Shown here one piece after another: positions 29,024-39,922 of a DNA stretch of 64,000 bases. The notes under the pieces were generated by a model that was given only the letters and a program-made list of their open reading frames with translations, made no database searches and was not told the origin of the DNA. The DNA comes from Aristolochia californica (taxonomy: Eukaryota; Streptophyta; Magnoliopsida; Piperales; Aristolochiaceae). How positions within the stretch are numbered: position 1 is the first letter of the stretch; each line of letters begins with the position of its first letter. The position numbers were made by a program, and so were the translations under genes. The DNA is taken from the NCBI GenBank assembly GCA_029961685.1, contig JARWKL010000009.1:25353237-25417236 (forward strand). The letters run 5' to 3'.

Positions 29024-30100
29024 ATCCATAGGAGTTTATATTGGTCCACATACCATCATTCCTGGCTCTTTAATTAGATCAAGAACATACTTCCTTTGAG
29101 ATAGTATAATCCTATGTTTGGATAGTAGCACTTCAATACCCGTAATATATTTAAGTAGTCCAAGATCTTGTCTTGAACTCATCATATATCTTTTCCTTAT
29201 TTTTCTAAATGTCCTCAAAATCACTACCAGTTAAGAAAATATCATAAACATTGATGGCCAAAAGTACTTTCCCTTTAAGAGGGTTTTTAATAAACACAGA
29301 GTGATCTACAGAACATCTTGCAATCCGGTGGTTTCTATAATCAAGATACTGACTCCCCCTCTACCACAAATCCAGGTGGTTGTTGCATATACTTTTTTTA
29401 TTTTATGTTTCCATTGAGGAAAACATTCTTCACATCAAGTTGATAGACCTACCATGAAGAATTAGAAGCAAGGGATAATAAGATACATACCAAGTTAAAT
29501 TTGGCCAACAGAGCAAAATTTTCTTCATAATCGATCCCATAGCATTGATTATACCCTTTGGCAATGAGGTGGGCCTTAAGGCGACTAACTGACCCATCCA
29601 GATTATATTTAAAAGTAAAGACCCACTTAAATCCAATGGTTTTCTTACCTAAAGGAAGAGGAACTAGAGCCCATGTTTGATTTTCATAGAGTGCCTGCAT
29701 TTCCTCTTCCATTGCCGCCTTCATCCCTGGATATCTCAGAGCTTCCTGATAGGACTGCGGGACAAAGATAGAGGAGATAGATGCAAGAAATTGACAATAT
29801 GAAGAAGATAAATAATGGTGGCACATAAAATTGGATATGGGATGAGAAGTAGAAGACTTAGTGCAAGTTTTTGGTTATTTCCTTAAGACGAAAGGTCGAG
29901 TATCATATTGTGGACCAAAAGGAACAAAAGAAGATGGACTTACCTCAATGAGATCCACAAACTCCACAGGTGTGTTGTAGGCCAATACTTCAGGGGGTGG
30001 AATGGTTTCCGTGGCATGGGGCACAACTGGTCAAGGAGAGGCTGGAATAGAGGAGAGACCTGGAGGGGCATTTTCTGAGTAGTATGAAGAGTCTTTGAGA
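29024..30100 (-). pseudogene. Copia-6 reverse transcriptase and linker
   Basis: The minus strand reads SYQEALRYPGMKAAMEEEMQ, NQTWALVPLPLGKK and GIDYEENFALLAKFNL (125-codon open stretch, 29826-29449), then LGLLKYITGIEVLLSKH and ILSQRKYVLDL. The catalytic Y-V-D-D box appears as N-V-Y-D at about 29250, so the first Asp is lost. A frameshift separates the two halves. Confidence 0.85.
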
Positions 30101-31060
30101 AAGATTACATCCTTATACACAAGTAAACTTTGGAGAGTAGGATTGTAGCAAACATAACCCTTCTACGTACAAGAGTATCCTAAGAAGATACACTTTATAG
30201 ATTTTGGATCAAATTTACTATGCTGAGTTGAGGTAACATGAACAAAACATGTACACTCGAAGACTTTCAAGGGAAGCAAAAAAGGATCATCATGTGAAAA
30301 AAATAATGAATATGGGGATTTATGACTGAGAATGGAATAGGGTTGCCTATTTATAAGAAAGCATGCAGTAAGGATAGCATGTGGCCAGTAAAAGTATGAT
30401 ACTATCATAATATATAATAAGTCATGAGCTACCTCGAGAAAGTCATGGTTCTTTCGTTCTACTACACCATTCTATTGAGGGGTATCGGCACAATACGTCT
30501 GATGGATAATGCCTTTTTCCTTACAAAATGACTCAAGGTTACTAGAGATATATACTTTGACATTATCAAACTGAAGTACTTTTATTTTCTTGCCAAATTG
30601 AGTGAGTACCATAGCATGAAAGGATTTAAAGATTGATGATATTTCATATCGCTCTTTAAAAAGAAATAGACATGTGGTATGAGTAAAATCATCAATGAAG
30701 GTAATAAAGTACATAACTCGGGACATATTTGAGACGCTCTAAGGTCCCCATACATATGTCTGAATCAATGAAAAAGGAACAACATCTACAAGTTACGGCC
30801 GAGTAGAGTAAGTGGTCCTCTGATGTTTGCTCAGTTGACACACTTCATAATTTAAACTTGACATATTTTTAAAAGTAGGAAATAGAAGATGAAGAGATTG
30901 GGCAGATAGATGTCCTAACCGATTGTGCCATAGACACGCATCAGTGTGTTTGGTTGAAACGGCATCGATTTGAGGCATGTCTAGGTAGAAGAGCCCCCCC
31001 TTGTTCATAGCCTCCAGGAATCACCTGATTTGTTGTAAGATCCTAAAACACATAGGAAGT
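30101..31060 (-). pseudogene. Copia-6 integrase and pre-integrase
   Basis: Pre-integrase: LWHNRLGHLSAQSLHLLFP and CQLSKHQRTTYSTRP (31008-30793). Integrase: ITFIDDFTHTTCLFLFKERY, VLQFDNVKVYISSNLESFC and IIHQTYCADTPQ (30726-30472), where the S-D-N motif reads F-D-N. The C-terminal part spans 30408-30163 (VFECTCFVHVTSTQHSKFDP). A stop sits at the PQQN-type motif. Confidence 0.85.
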
Positions 31061-31483
31061 GGGTGAGAAGGTGATGGACCAATTAAAATGGTGAGTAAGT
31101 TGACCAACAAATAAAAGGTTCAAGGGAAAGGTGGGAACAAAAATTATATATGTGAGCGGAAGTGATGGCATAACAGAGATGGATACTTTCCCAAGAACTT
31201 TTATCTAGGTTCCATCAGCTATGGTAACAAATTTATCTGAGAGACAATGAGAGACGGAGTGGAGTAGACTTTTGTTACTTGTGAGATGCTCAGAGGCCCC
31301 TGAGTCAATTATCCAGGATGAAGAGGAGGAAGTGATAGAGAGCATACCTAAATCGGTGGTGGTAGTAGTAGTGGAGGAGGAACTTGGAGGAGAGACCATT
31401 AAAGTTTTCATTTTTTGGAATAAATCATACTTATCATTGGTAAGGGTCTTCTTTTCTGTTAGTTGGGCAGACTTGTCCCCCAT
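31061..31483 (-). pseudogene. Copia-6 aspartic protease
   Basis: The active site is intact: SSSSWIIDSGASEHLTSN (about 31330-31270), then VTIADGT. The frame is open for 92 codons and includes the lysine-rich gag tail. Confidence 0.85.
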
Positions 31484-32134
31484 TGTACTACTTGTTGAGA
31501 CTTGATTAGCCTTGGCCCATTATGGTGTGTCATGGATTTTCCAACACTGATCGATATCATGGCCATATTTCCCACAATAGGTTCATTCCTTGCCTTTTTT
31601 TTCTTGAGGAATCATTCTTTGCACCTCTTCCTTGGCCTCCTCTATAATTTCTTCCATGGTCTTGGCTACAGTCGGTTAATGTGCCCTATTACCAAAGTAC
31701 ATAACTTATCAATAGGAGAAGGGGAAGAAGAGTTTGAATTGCAGAGTAATGTGGCACGTACATCATAAAAAGTAGGAATTATAGAGGTGCTAAGGAGTTG
31801 GGTTTTATCAACCTCGAGATAAAAATTAATATTTACTGGACAAATAGCAGTGGCTAAGGCTTCCTTCTACTTGTCTTGGACAAAGACATCAATGGAGTTA
31901 GGCTGAGCAAGCTTCCATTCTTGAAGAAGGCCTCTGAATCGAGCCAAATACTCATGGATAGTTTCTCTTTGTTTAGTGTTAAACATACTTGGGAGAATAT
32001 CATATGGCCTTTGTAAGTTGTCTGAGTTAGAGTACAACTTAGCACATGTATCCCAAACCTGTTTGTCTGTATCCACGTGGACTATATTGTTGGCTACTTG
32101 CTCTTTCATGCTATTGATGAGCCAACTAACCACC
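31484..32134 (-). pseudogene. Copia-6 gag, main part
   Basis: It encodes VSWLINSMKEQVANNIVHVD, KQVWDTCAKLYSNSDNLQR and YLARFRGLLQEWKL (32133-31867). The zinc knuckle is at about 31595-31550 (YCGKYGHDIDQCW), with its first Cys codon mutated to a TGA stop. The remaining amino-terminal piece lies beyond the solo LTR at 32728-32941. Confidence 0.83.
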
Positions 32135-32727
32135 TGTTACAAAGTGGGACCCACCATGGTTGCACGAGATGGTGGGACCACCATGAGAACGCGAGATGGC
32201 ATGATAGGTCATCACACGAGCTGGCATGAGTTGGAAGATTTGAAGATCAAGTGGGACCCAGAATGATAACCACGAGCTGGTATCCTTATCACATGATTTG
32301 GAAGATCAAGTGGGACCCACCATGATAACCACGAGCTGGCATAATTATCATATGATCACGTGCCTCATAGAAGAGTTCTAGTTTGAGTTATGTTAGTTTT
32401 CTAATTATATTGAGTTATTTAATTATGATAGACTTATCTTTAAGAGTTATAGTTTGGGTGTAATTAGGAGAATCGTAGTCTAATTGTATTTGGATTCTAC
32501 TACTTTCCTCCACTATAAATAGAGGTCCTTGTACTCGAATTATAATAAGAAATTCAAGTAGTTCTCCACTTCTCATCTCGTGAAGTCTTCCTCTATAGTC
32601 TAAACTCTTCTTCCTTTTTTTCGCTTCTCTCCTCTCTACTCGAGAGCTCACTCTCTCTTTATTTTGCTTTCTCCCTCTCTCACCTTGCTCGAGATTTCAG
32701 TAAAGGGGTCCTAAATACAACACCACC
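32130..32727 (+). mobile_element. Plus-strand solo LTR in Copia-6 gag, TSD CCACC
   Basis: The LTR spans 32135-32722 (588 bp), starts TGTTACAAAGTGGGACCC and ends CTAAATACAACA, flanked by CCACC on both sides. It carries a CACTATAAATAGAGG promoter-like box near 32510 and repeated CACGAGCTGG.AT blocks in its first third. Removing it restores the gag frame between DEED and SWLIN. Confidence 0.92.
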
Positions 32728-32941
32728 AAGGTGTAACTTTCTACCACTTATTTTAAGTGATATCTTCTTCATCAATAGGTGGTCCGAGCTTGGTTAGCTG
32801 ACCTAGTAAGTCTCGGGTAATAAGAAACCTTTTAACCGATTTGGACCAGCTTGAGTAATTGATTAACCCTCTTAAGGGTATGGTGGTACTTCTAAGAACA
32901 TCGTTCTTATGTCCAATATGTTCTTCAGCCATGGGTGGCAA
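32728..32941 (-). pseudogene. Copia-6 gag amino-terminal part
   Basis: The ATG is at 32939-32941. The product MPPMAEEHIGHKND, TTIPLRGLINYSSWSKSVKR and LITRDLLGQLTK is homologous to the starts of Copia-1 and Copia-7 gag. Confidence 0.83.
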
Positions 32942-33297
32942 GTAAAAATTGTAAAGGATGAAGGGAGACAGTAATTTGCAAGCCTAACCGAACCAAATCA
33001 AAAGGATCCCAAGTATGCATCAACTTGAACCAACTTGGCTCATAGAAGAATCAGAGCCCAATCTTCCAATTTCAACCAGAACTCAATATTTGACATTAGT
33101 CAATCAATCATGCATTGAATTAAGGAAACTCTTGTCTGGCCAAAAATTACATCTTTCTTAAAAAAGTAATAATCAATTATCCACCAAATCCTGATCTTTA
33201 GAAGATCTTTCACAAATCAGCCACTTCCAAATATAAATAAGGAAACTTTCCCTCGTATCCTTGATCTTAATACTCAAGGATATCAAATTAGATTCTT
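32942..33297 (-). other. Copia-6 leader, truncated
   Basis: This is non-coding sequence upstream of gag with leader-like character (AAGTTTCCTTATTTAT and similar). It ends where the Gypsy-3 LTR match begins. Confidence 0.5.
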
Positions 33298-33548
33298 TCA
33301 AGGAGACCTCCAAACCCTAGAGCTCGTCAAGGAGAACTCCAAACCCTGTTTAACCTAATTCAAGACTTGCCTTTTTTCTCATTACCTTGCCCTCTAAGTA
33401 GTCTTGACGTCCCCCCTAGTTTTAGGGTTAAAATTACAATTCTGCCCCTATGACAATTTAACTTAAATAATGCATAAAAAACAAATTTAAAACAATATGG
33501 AAAGAAAGCTATTAACTCTGTACTCGGTTAGCTATTGAGTCATCAACA
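33298..33548 (-). mobile_element. Gypsy-3 3' LTR, truncated
   Basis: It matches the first part of the 5' LTR up to a CTCCTTGA junction. The low-coordinate end lacks the ...CCATAACA terminus. Confidence 0.75.
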
Positions 33549-33586
33549 TCTGCCTCCCCTTGGAGAAAGAGATTATCCTCAAGCTT

Positions 33587-34790
33587 GTAAGCTGGGTAGA
33601 CCAGTTTAAAGGTGTCCAACCGCTCCCATGTTGTTGCATCAAATTTGTAGTTGTCCACTCAACTAGAATCTCCCACTAGTCATTGACCAAACAAGCGAGT
33701 AATACCGCAGCTAGTGTAAGAATGATGTGTCTGTTGTCTACTGGAGGAAGGAACTGAGTGGATGTGGGCGGTGAACCCGTATATGATTTCAGGAGGGATA
33801 CATGAAACACATCATGCAGCTTGGCTGTGGCTGGAAGCTTTAGTTGGTAGGCCACCGGTCCCACACGTCGAATAATGGAGAAAGACCCAAAGTACTTGGG
33901 TGAGAGCTTATGGCGTGGTGTTCTAGCAATGGACCGCTGGTGGTATGGTTGTAAGCTTAACCAAACATAGTCCCCTACCTCGTACGAGACGTCTCGATGT
34001 CCCTTATCATAGACATCTTTCATGCGTACCTGATCTCGCCGTAGGCGTTCTGTAATATTTTGTAATACCTGGTCGCGATCCGTGAGCGCCTAATCAATGG
34101 AGTCCACACGGGTGGACCCTGGAGTATAAGATAGTAGTCGAGGAGGATCACTGCCATAAAGATCCCTGAAAGGAGTAGATTGCAAGGCGGAGTGGAATGA
34201 AGTGTTGTAACAGTATTCAGCCCATGGTAGCCATTGAACCTAGTGTTTTAGACAATCTCCCACAAGGCACCTTAGATACATTTCGACTGTGCGGTTAACC
34301 ACCTCAGTTTGGCCATTTGTCTAGGGATGATATGAGGAGGAAAATTTCAACTTCGTGTCACTCAGACAAAAAAGTTCCCACCAGAAAGTGCTGGTAAATA
34401 CCGCATCCCGATCACTGATAATAGATTCTGGAATGCCATGTAAGCAGACAATATGCTTAAGGAAGGTTTATACCACTAGTGATGTTGTATATGGATGAGC
34501 CATAAGAATAAAATGTGCATACTTGGAGAACCAATCGACCACCACAAATAATATTGACTTCCCGGCTGACTGTGGAAGACTCTCAACAAAGTCCATAGAA
34601 ATATCGGCCCAAACCTGTGTAGAGTGGGCGAGAGGTTGTAGAAGACCTGGTGGACTTAAGTAGTCAGCTTTGTTGCATTGACATACCTGACATGCTGAGA
34701 CATATGTGTTTATGGAGGCTTTCATGGCTTGCCAATAAAAAATTGCTCCAATGCGTTGCAAAGGCCTTCATGTGTGTTGTCATGGTAGGC
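33587..34790 (-). pseudogene. Gypsy-3 integrase and chromodomain
   Basis: The zinc-binding end CQVCQCNKADYL is followed by SMDFVESLPQSAGKS and VVDWFSKYAHFI (34761-34468). The second Asp and the Glu region lie in shifted frames at about 34400-34290. The C-terminal block GDYVWLSLQPYHQRS, KLSPKYFGSFSIIRRVG and LHDVFHVSLLKSY (34023-33676) precedes a frame-shifted chromodomain remnant (WEILVEW, about 33660). Confidence 0.85.
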
Positions 34791-36240
34791 AGAGAGGATG
34801 GTTGGGATCAACTCAAAAGTGTGGGGAAGATAAATCCGTTGTTGGTAGCAAATAACTGAATCTTGGATGGACCACTTAGAATCCATTGTCCCCTCTGTAA
34901 TTTTTCTGTGTAGCTCTTGCAGAACAGAAATAGTGGCATGGGCTTCTTTCACCAAGTATAGGATGAGGAAACGAGGCTGGTTGATCGCACATATGAGCTG
35001 TTGGTGTTCAAAATGTCGTGACAAGGCATCTGCTGCCTTGTTTAATCTCCCCGAACGGTACTAAATTGAAAAATCAAATACCATCAACTTACTGAGCCAG
35101 TGCTACTGTGGCGAAGTCGTGAGGCATTGTTCAAGTAAGAATTTAAGGCTATAATGATCAATACAGATGAGAAATGCACAGTCCCATAAGTAAGAATGCC
35201 AGTGTTGGATCGCCTTGGCCAACCCGATTAATTCTTGTTCATAAGCTGCCAATTTGTGATGACGAACTGCCAACTGCCTGCTGAAATATGCAATGGGGTG
35301 TGACTGCTGATGTAAGACGGCCCCAATGCCCCCACCAGATGCGTCACACTCAACCACAAATAAGTCCTCAAAATTGAGGAGTTGTAAGACAAGGGTGGAG
35401 GAGAGAGCTCTTTTGAGTGCCACAAAGGACTGTGTGGCCTCCTCATTCCAATTAAAGGAATTCTTCTTGAGGAAACTGGTCAATGGTGCTGCCAAGGGAC
35501 CATAGTTCTGAAAAAATTTGTGGTAGTATCCTGCTAGGCCCAAAAATCCTCTCAAAGCCGAGCAAGACTGAGGATGTTGCCAATCATGAATTACCTGAAT
35601 CTTCTCGGGATCAACAGTGACCCCCGCATGTGATATAATATGGCCGAGATAGGCAACATGTGAAGCTGCAAAAGAGCATTTGGATTTCTTCAAATAGAGC
35701 TGATAGGCTCGTAACAATTCAAAAACAATTCGTAAATGGGCTAAATGCTCTTCCCCGGATTTGCCGTATATGAGTATATCATAAAAAAAACAAGTACAAA
35801 TTTTTGAAGATAGTTGCTAAATACCTCATTCATCAGTGATTGAAAGTGGATGGTACATTTGATAATCTATTGGCATGACCACAAAATAAAAATGATCGTG
35901 ATGTGTGCGAAAGGCTGTCTTCTTGATGTCGGAGGGGTGCATACGAAGCTGATGATATCCAAAGCGAAAATCCAGTTTAGTGAAGACCCACGACCCATAT
36001 AATTCATCCAGGATCTCCTCCATTACAAGAATAGGAAACTTATCCTTTACGGTCTAATCATTTAATTCCCTATAATTGATGCAAAATCTCCATGTGCCAT
36101 CATGTTTCTTCACAAGCAAGACGGGTGAAGAGAAAGGGGATCGGTTGCTGCGAATAAGGCCTTGTTGTAACATAGCCTGACACTATCACTCAATTTCATC
36201 CTTTTGTAGGTGGGGATACCGGTATGGTCAAACGACCACC
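34791..36240 (-). pseudogene. Gypsy-3 reverse transcriptase and RNase H
   Basis: RT blocks are [20 protein letters not shown] and [16 protein letters not shown] (36023-35826). The catalytic F-D-D box reads F-Y-D at about 35775, with one Asp lost in a T-rich run. RNase H and its connection form a 204-codon open frame (35717-35103) with VAYLGHIISHAGVTVD, LRGFLGLAGYYHKFFQNYG and VVECDASGGGIGAVLHQQSH. It continues to about 34790 with NTHEG of the integrase zinc finger. Confidence 0.87.
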
Positions 36241-36740
36241 ACATCAGAACCTGGCTTTAAATAGATCCTATGGTCGTAGTGTCTCAAGGGAGGCAATCCG
36301 AAAGGCTCATGGAAGAGGTCGGAGAACTCGTCGAGAAGATTTTCAATAGTGTTGTCTGGTTGGTCCTGTGTGTGTATGGTATGAAGGTGGTGGGGTCTAT
36401 CCACCTGACTGCCCTGTAATAGCACTTGGCGACCGCTCAATACAAAGCTCATAGTTAAAGCAGAGAAGTTCCACAGTATAGGTCCCAATGTTTATAACCA
36501 TTTGATGCTTAACACCATATCAAATCTTGCCAAAGGTGTGACAAAAAATTTAAGAAGTAAATAAAGTAGTACCAATGGAAAATTTTACTGATTTGCTGAT
36601 CCCGAAGCTAGGGACTTTCTCCCCATTGGCCACTGAAACTATGGCTGTTGGGTGGGGAATGATCATTAACTCAAGATGCTGAGCAGCTATCAAGCAAAGA
36701 AAATTGTGTGTACTTCCTGAATCTACTAGTCCCACAAGTT
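36241..36740 (-). pseudogene. Gypsy-3 aspartic protease and RT lead-in
   Basis: The active site L-V-D-S-G-S-T-H-N-F is intact at about 36730-36700, with VSVANGEKVPSFGIS after it. An 86-codon frame (36488-36228) covers the protease-RT connection ending LPPLRHYDHRIYLK. Confidence 0.83.
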
Positions 36741-37898
36741 CCTGGTCGAGGACTCAAGCTCTGACTTGCATAGTTTTTGCAGATTTCTATCCAGTAATGG
36801 CATGCAAAGAGATTGTTGGTGGTTCCTCCTCAATGTGATCATCACTATATTTTGTATCCTCTGTTTCATCCACTTCGTGCCAAAACAACCTTTTACATTG
36901 GTGATTTGCCCTGTACTGTTCATCACAGTTGTAGCACAAATTCTTTGACCTCTGTTCCGTCATCTCAAAACTTGTTAATTTTTTCATATACTAAGGTGGG
37001 GGATTACTAGATCGCAAGTCGGCTGCCAGAGTAGTGACCGGATTGTTTCTGGGAGGTGGTAATGTTGGATGTGGTACTTGAGGAGAAGTATTTTGTTGTC
37101 AATTGGAGGAAGTGTTCCGTTCCCCTTGCCAAACTGGCCTACGAGGCTATAGCCGTTGCCGTTGTTCCATTGCTCGAGCTAAATTCATTGCCCGAGCCAA
37201 ATCTGAAGGTGAATGAAGTTCCACCTCTAACCTCAGAGATTCATTGAGGCCTACTGTAGATAAGTGGACCTGCTGGTCAACTCGTACCAACAGGCCTACA
37301 CGAACCAATTTTTCTTGGAACTATTTTTTATACAATTCAACAGACCCGATTTGTGTCAACATGACCAAATCTCCCAAGGGGTTGTTGTGGGCGGGAAGGC
37401 CAAATCGAATTGTGCATAATTCTTTAAATTCATCCCAATCCAAGACTAATCTTTCTAGTTCCACCTGGTGAAGCCATGGTTGTGCCTCATCTAACATGTG
37501 AAAGGCGGCAAGTCCCACCATGTCAAACTCAGTAGTCCCTTGATTTGAAAAAAAATTTCTCTCATCTATGCAACCAAATTAAGGGGTCGACTGACCCAGT
37601 AAAGGTAGGAAAATCTAATTTTGTGTACTTGGGTATTGTACCTCTACTAGGTGGTACCTGGACAGCAGTGCGCCTAGCCAAGTGCTCCTCCCTTCAGTTG
37701 TACGAATGATCCTCCCTCCTTGGGTCTGGAATAAAGTCTCTCTGCCATGAGATCAAACATCATGCTAGTCAGTTGATGGAGTTGCAAGCTCATGCCAGGA
37801 ATTTTTTCCAAACTTTCTCGTGCTTTAGCCTATTCATCTTGCACCTTTTTTATCATGCTTCTAAGATCTTCCTCATTGGATGTATCCCCCATGTTACC
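36741..37898 (-). pseudogene. Gypsy-3 gag
   Basis: The start context matches Gypsy-1: ATG at about 37892, MGDTSNEEDLRSMIKKV. The core reads VGLAAFHMLDEAQPWLHQ and LVLDWDEFKELCTIRFGLPA (37521-37321). The zinc knuckle C-x2-C-x7-H-x-C-K is intact in LCYNCDEQYRANHQCK (about 36940-36890). An acidic linker leads to the protease. There are stops near 37830 and in the middle region. Confidence 0.82.
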
Positions 37899-37900
37899 CT

Positions 37901-37912
37901 ACTTTGATACTA
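37901..37912 (-). promoter_or_regulatory. Gypsy-3 primer-binding site
   Basis: The minus strand reads TAGTATCAAAGT, three bases after the LTR. It is the same site as Gypsy-1 with one extra substitution. Confidence 0.7.
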
Positions 37913-37915
37913 AGT

Positions 37916-38785
37916 TGTTATGGTTACGAGTCATGGATCGAGTAACTCGGGGTAGGATTTGTGAATCCAACGATGTAATAGAGCAGTTGGTCTCGGTAAG
38001 AAAGAAGAAAAAGCCTTTCTTTGTACTGATCTCAAATAGGAGAAAAGCATACTCCTTTCTGAGTCTATGTTGTTGTTTTAGGGTAAGGGCAGAGAGCCCT
38101 TACTGCTGCTACTTGGATAGGAGGGGAAAGACTCCTTTTTTGTTCACGGAAAGAGGGTTTGGAACCCTCTTGGCTGCTGCTCGTGTTAGGGCTGAAAAGC
38201 TTCTAACTTGTAAAATTTTTGGCTGAAGGATTAGGGGATTCCTGACCTTCTTCTTGCTGATCTTGTTGCTGCCAGGAACTTGAATTGGTGATGCTCGTGA
38301 TAAGAGGATTGAAAACCCTCAACCCTTGCTCAGAAAGGAGGGTAAAGTCCTTCTCTTGCTACTGATGATGGAAAGGAGGCTGAAACCTCTGTTTGAACTC
38401 GGAAAAGGGACAACAACTCCCCCCTCTTCTTCGGTATGGATCAATGGAAAACAGTAATCAACTATGAGAGAAAAATATTCAGATTCAAGAGGGAACCTGG
38501 ACCTAGAGTTCATCAAGGAGACCTCCAAACCATAGAGCTCGTCAAGGAGAACTCCAAACCCTGCTTCACCTAATTCAAGACTTACCTTTTTTCTCATTAC
38601 CTTGCCCTCTAAGTAGGCTTGACTTCCCCCCAATTTTAGGGTTGAAAATTACAATTTTGCCCCTATGACAATTTAACTTAAATAATGCATAAAAATAATT
38701 TAAAATAATATGGAAAGAAAGCTATTAACTTTGTAACTCAGTGCGCCTCAGTTGTATGACTCGGTTAGCTATTGAGTCCTCAATA
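37916..38785 (-). mobile_element. Gypsy-3 5' LTR (870 bp)
   Basis: On the minus strand it begins TATTGAGGACTCAATAGC and ends ACTCGTAACCATAACA. The middle holds several degenerate repeats built on CCCTCCTTTC/GAGGGTTT units. Its start is shared with the LTR fragment at 16231-16876. Confidence 0.8.
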
Positions 38786-39480
38786 GGATGCACAAAGAAA
38801 AAGGAAAAGAAAAAATTAATAATTTTTAAAATTGTTTAATATTAAAAATATATACAAGCCTAAGAACTAAAATATCTATAATTATTAAAATATTATCAAT
38901 AAACTTTTATTTATCAATTAATCTCAATATTATCTATAAATTTTTATTTATAATTTTATTATAATAATAATAATAATTATTATTATTTTAAAATAATATT
39001 CCAAAATAATATTTAGAGGCTCTAATTATAAAATGCCTCAATCTAACCTAAAAAAGTAATTATTGAACATAAAAATATTGCAAGTTGAAAGCTCGAGTCT
39101 ACTTGGCACGAATCAGGTTTCTCAAAACCCGAACACGACCTCGATCCCTGGTCGCAAAACCCAAACACAAAAAACTTGAAACATCAAACCCGACCCCAAC
39201 CCGATCAAGATCCCAAATCACCACGATAAAATTTTATTTACTTAAGAGTTCTTTAAAGTGACATACAACCGACTTAACATAATATTTTGTCAAACCATGT
39301 TAAAACCATGTTACCTACTTTACGTTTCGGCTTATTTCAGCCATTTAACATGAGATCGCCTATACCGTTTTGGCCCACAAATTTTATGGACCACATCAAT
39401 CACCTAGCTTGAGGTCATTGAAATCAGGCCCCTTCACCTAGAGGTTTGGTCTAACAATTTCCTAGACCATGTTGTACAGG
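38786..39480. other. AT-rich non-coding stretch
   Basis: It has long A/T runs with TAATAATAATAAT repeats (about 38960), then a CCCGACCCCAACCCGATC-type segment near 39190 of the kind often found in hAT-derived repeats. I see no gene and could not find element ends. Confidence 0.5.
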
Positions 39481-39689
39481 ATATCCCATCTCCTCGCGGC
39501 CATCATGGATTATGATTAGTCTCCACAGTGTCACCTATTCTTCTCTCTTTCACCTTCGTTTGTTGAGAAAACACTTCTATTCTAACGAACGAACCAATCT
39601 GTCCTTCTACCTTCATTTTCTTGTTCGATTTTTTTCTAATCCATTGGTTCCTTCTCGTGTTCACCCTCTGACCTTTCATATACATCGTG

Positions 39690-39905
39690 TCAATCATCTT
39701 TCGGTTGGAAGGATTCAACCGAAGAGAAGAAATGGAGAAGAACCTCGTCACCCCCGCCATTTTCACTTCCATTTGTGAGTACTCCCTCGGTGCCATCACC
39801 CAGCTCCTCGTCGGACATTTCGGCACCATCTACCACTCCGCGATCTCCATTGAGAACCTCCGTCATTGTCGGCTTCTCCTACAACATCATAGTGCGGAAG
39901 CGAAG
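39690..39905 (+). pseudogene. MATE (DETOXIFICATION-type) transporter gene fragment
   Basis: MATE proteins are twelve-helix membrane antiporters for metabolites and toxins. From ATG 39732 the product reads MEKNLVTPAIFTSICEYSLG, then AITQLLVGHFGTIYHSAISIEN, which fits the first transmembrane helix and following loop of plant MATEs. A frameshift just after IEN continues the homology in the next frame (SVIVGFSYNII) and a stop follows at about 39922. Helices 2 to 12 are not found downstream, so this is a truncated pseudogene or, less likely, a first exon with an error. Family assignment is from memory of the conserved pattern. Confidence 0.6.
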
Positions 39906-39922
39906 CTTAGAAATGATGTGAT

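Larger units (their letters stand above)
28541..33297 (-). mobile_element. Copia-6: minus-strand copia element lacking RNase H
   Basis: The minus-strand order is leader (33297-32942), gag (32941-31484, interrupted by a solo LTR), protease, pre-integrase, integrase, RT and a 3' LTR joined directly to RT. The upstream end was lost where Gypsy-3 sits. It is related to Copia-1, -2 and -7 in gag and RT. Confidence 0.83.
33298..38785 (-). mobile_element. Gypsy-3: minus-strand chromovirus-type element
   Basis: The minus-strand order is 5' LTR (38785-37916, 870 bp), primer-binding site, gag with zinc knuckle, protease, RT, RNase H, integrase, polypurine tract (rc of 33549-33586) and a 3' LTR of only about 250 bp (33548-33298). 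LTR starts are TGTTGATGACTC and its decayed partner. The size difference shows that the 3' LTR lost its R/U5 part. All coding frames are broken. Confidence 0.85.
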
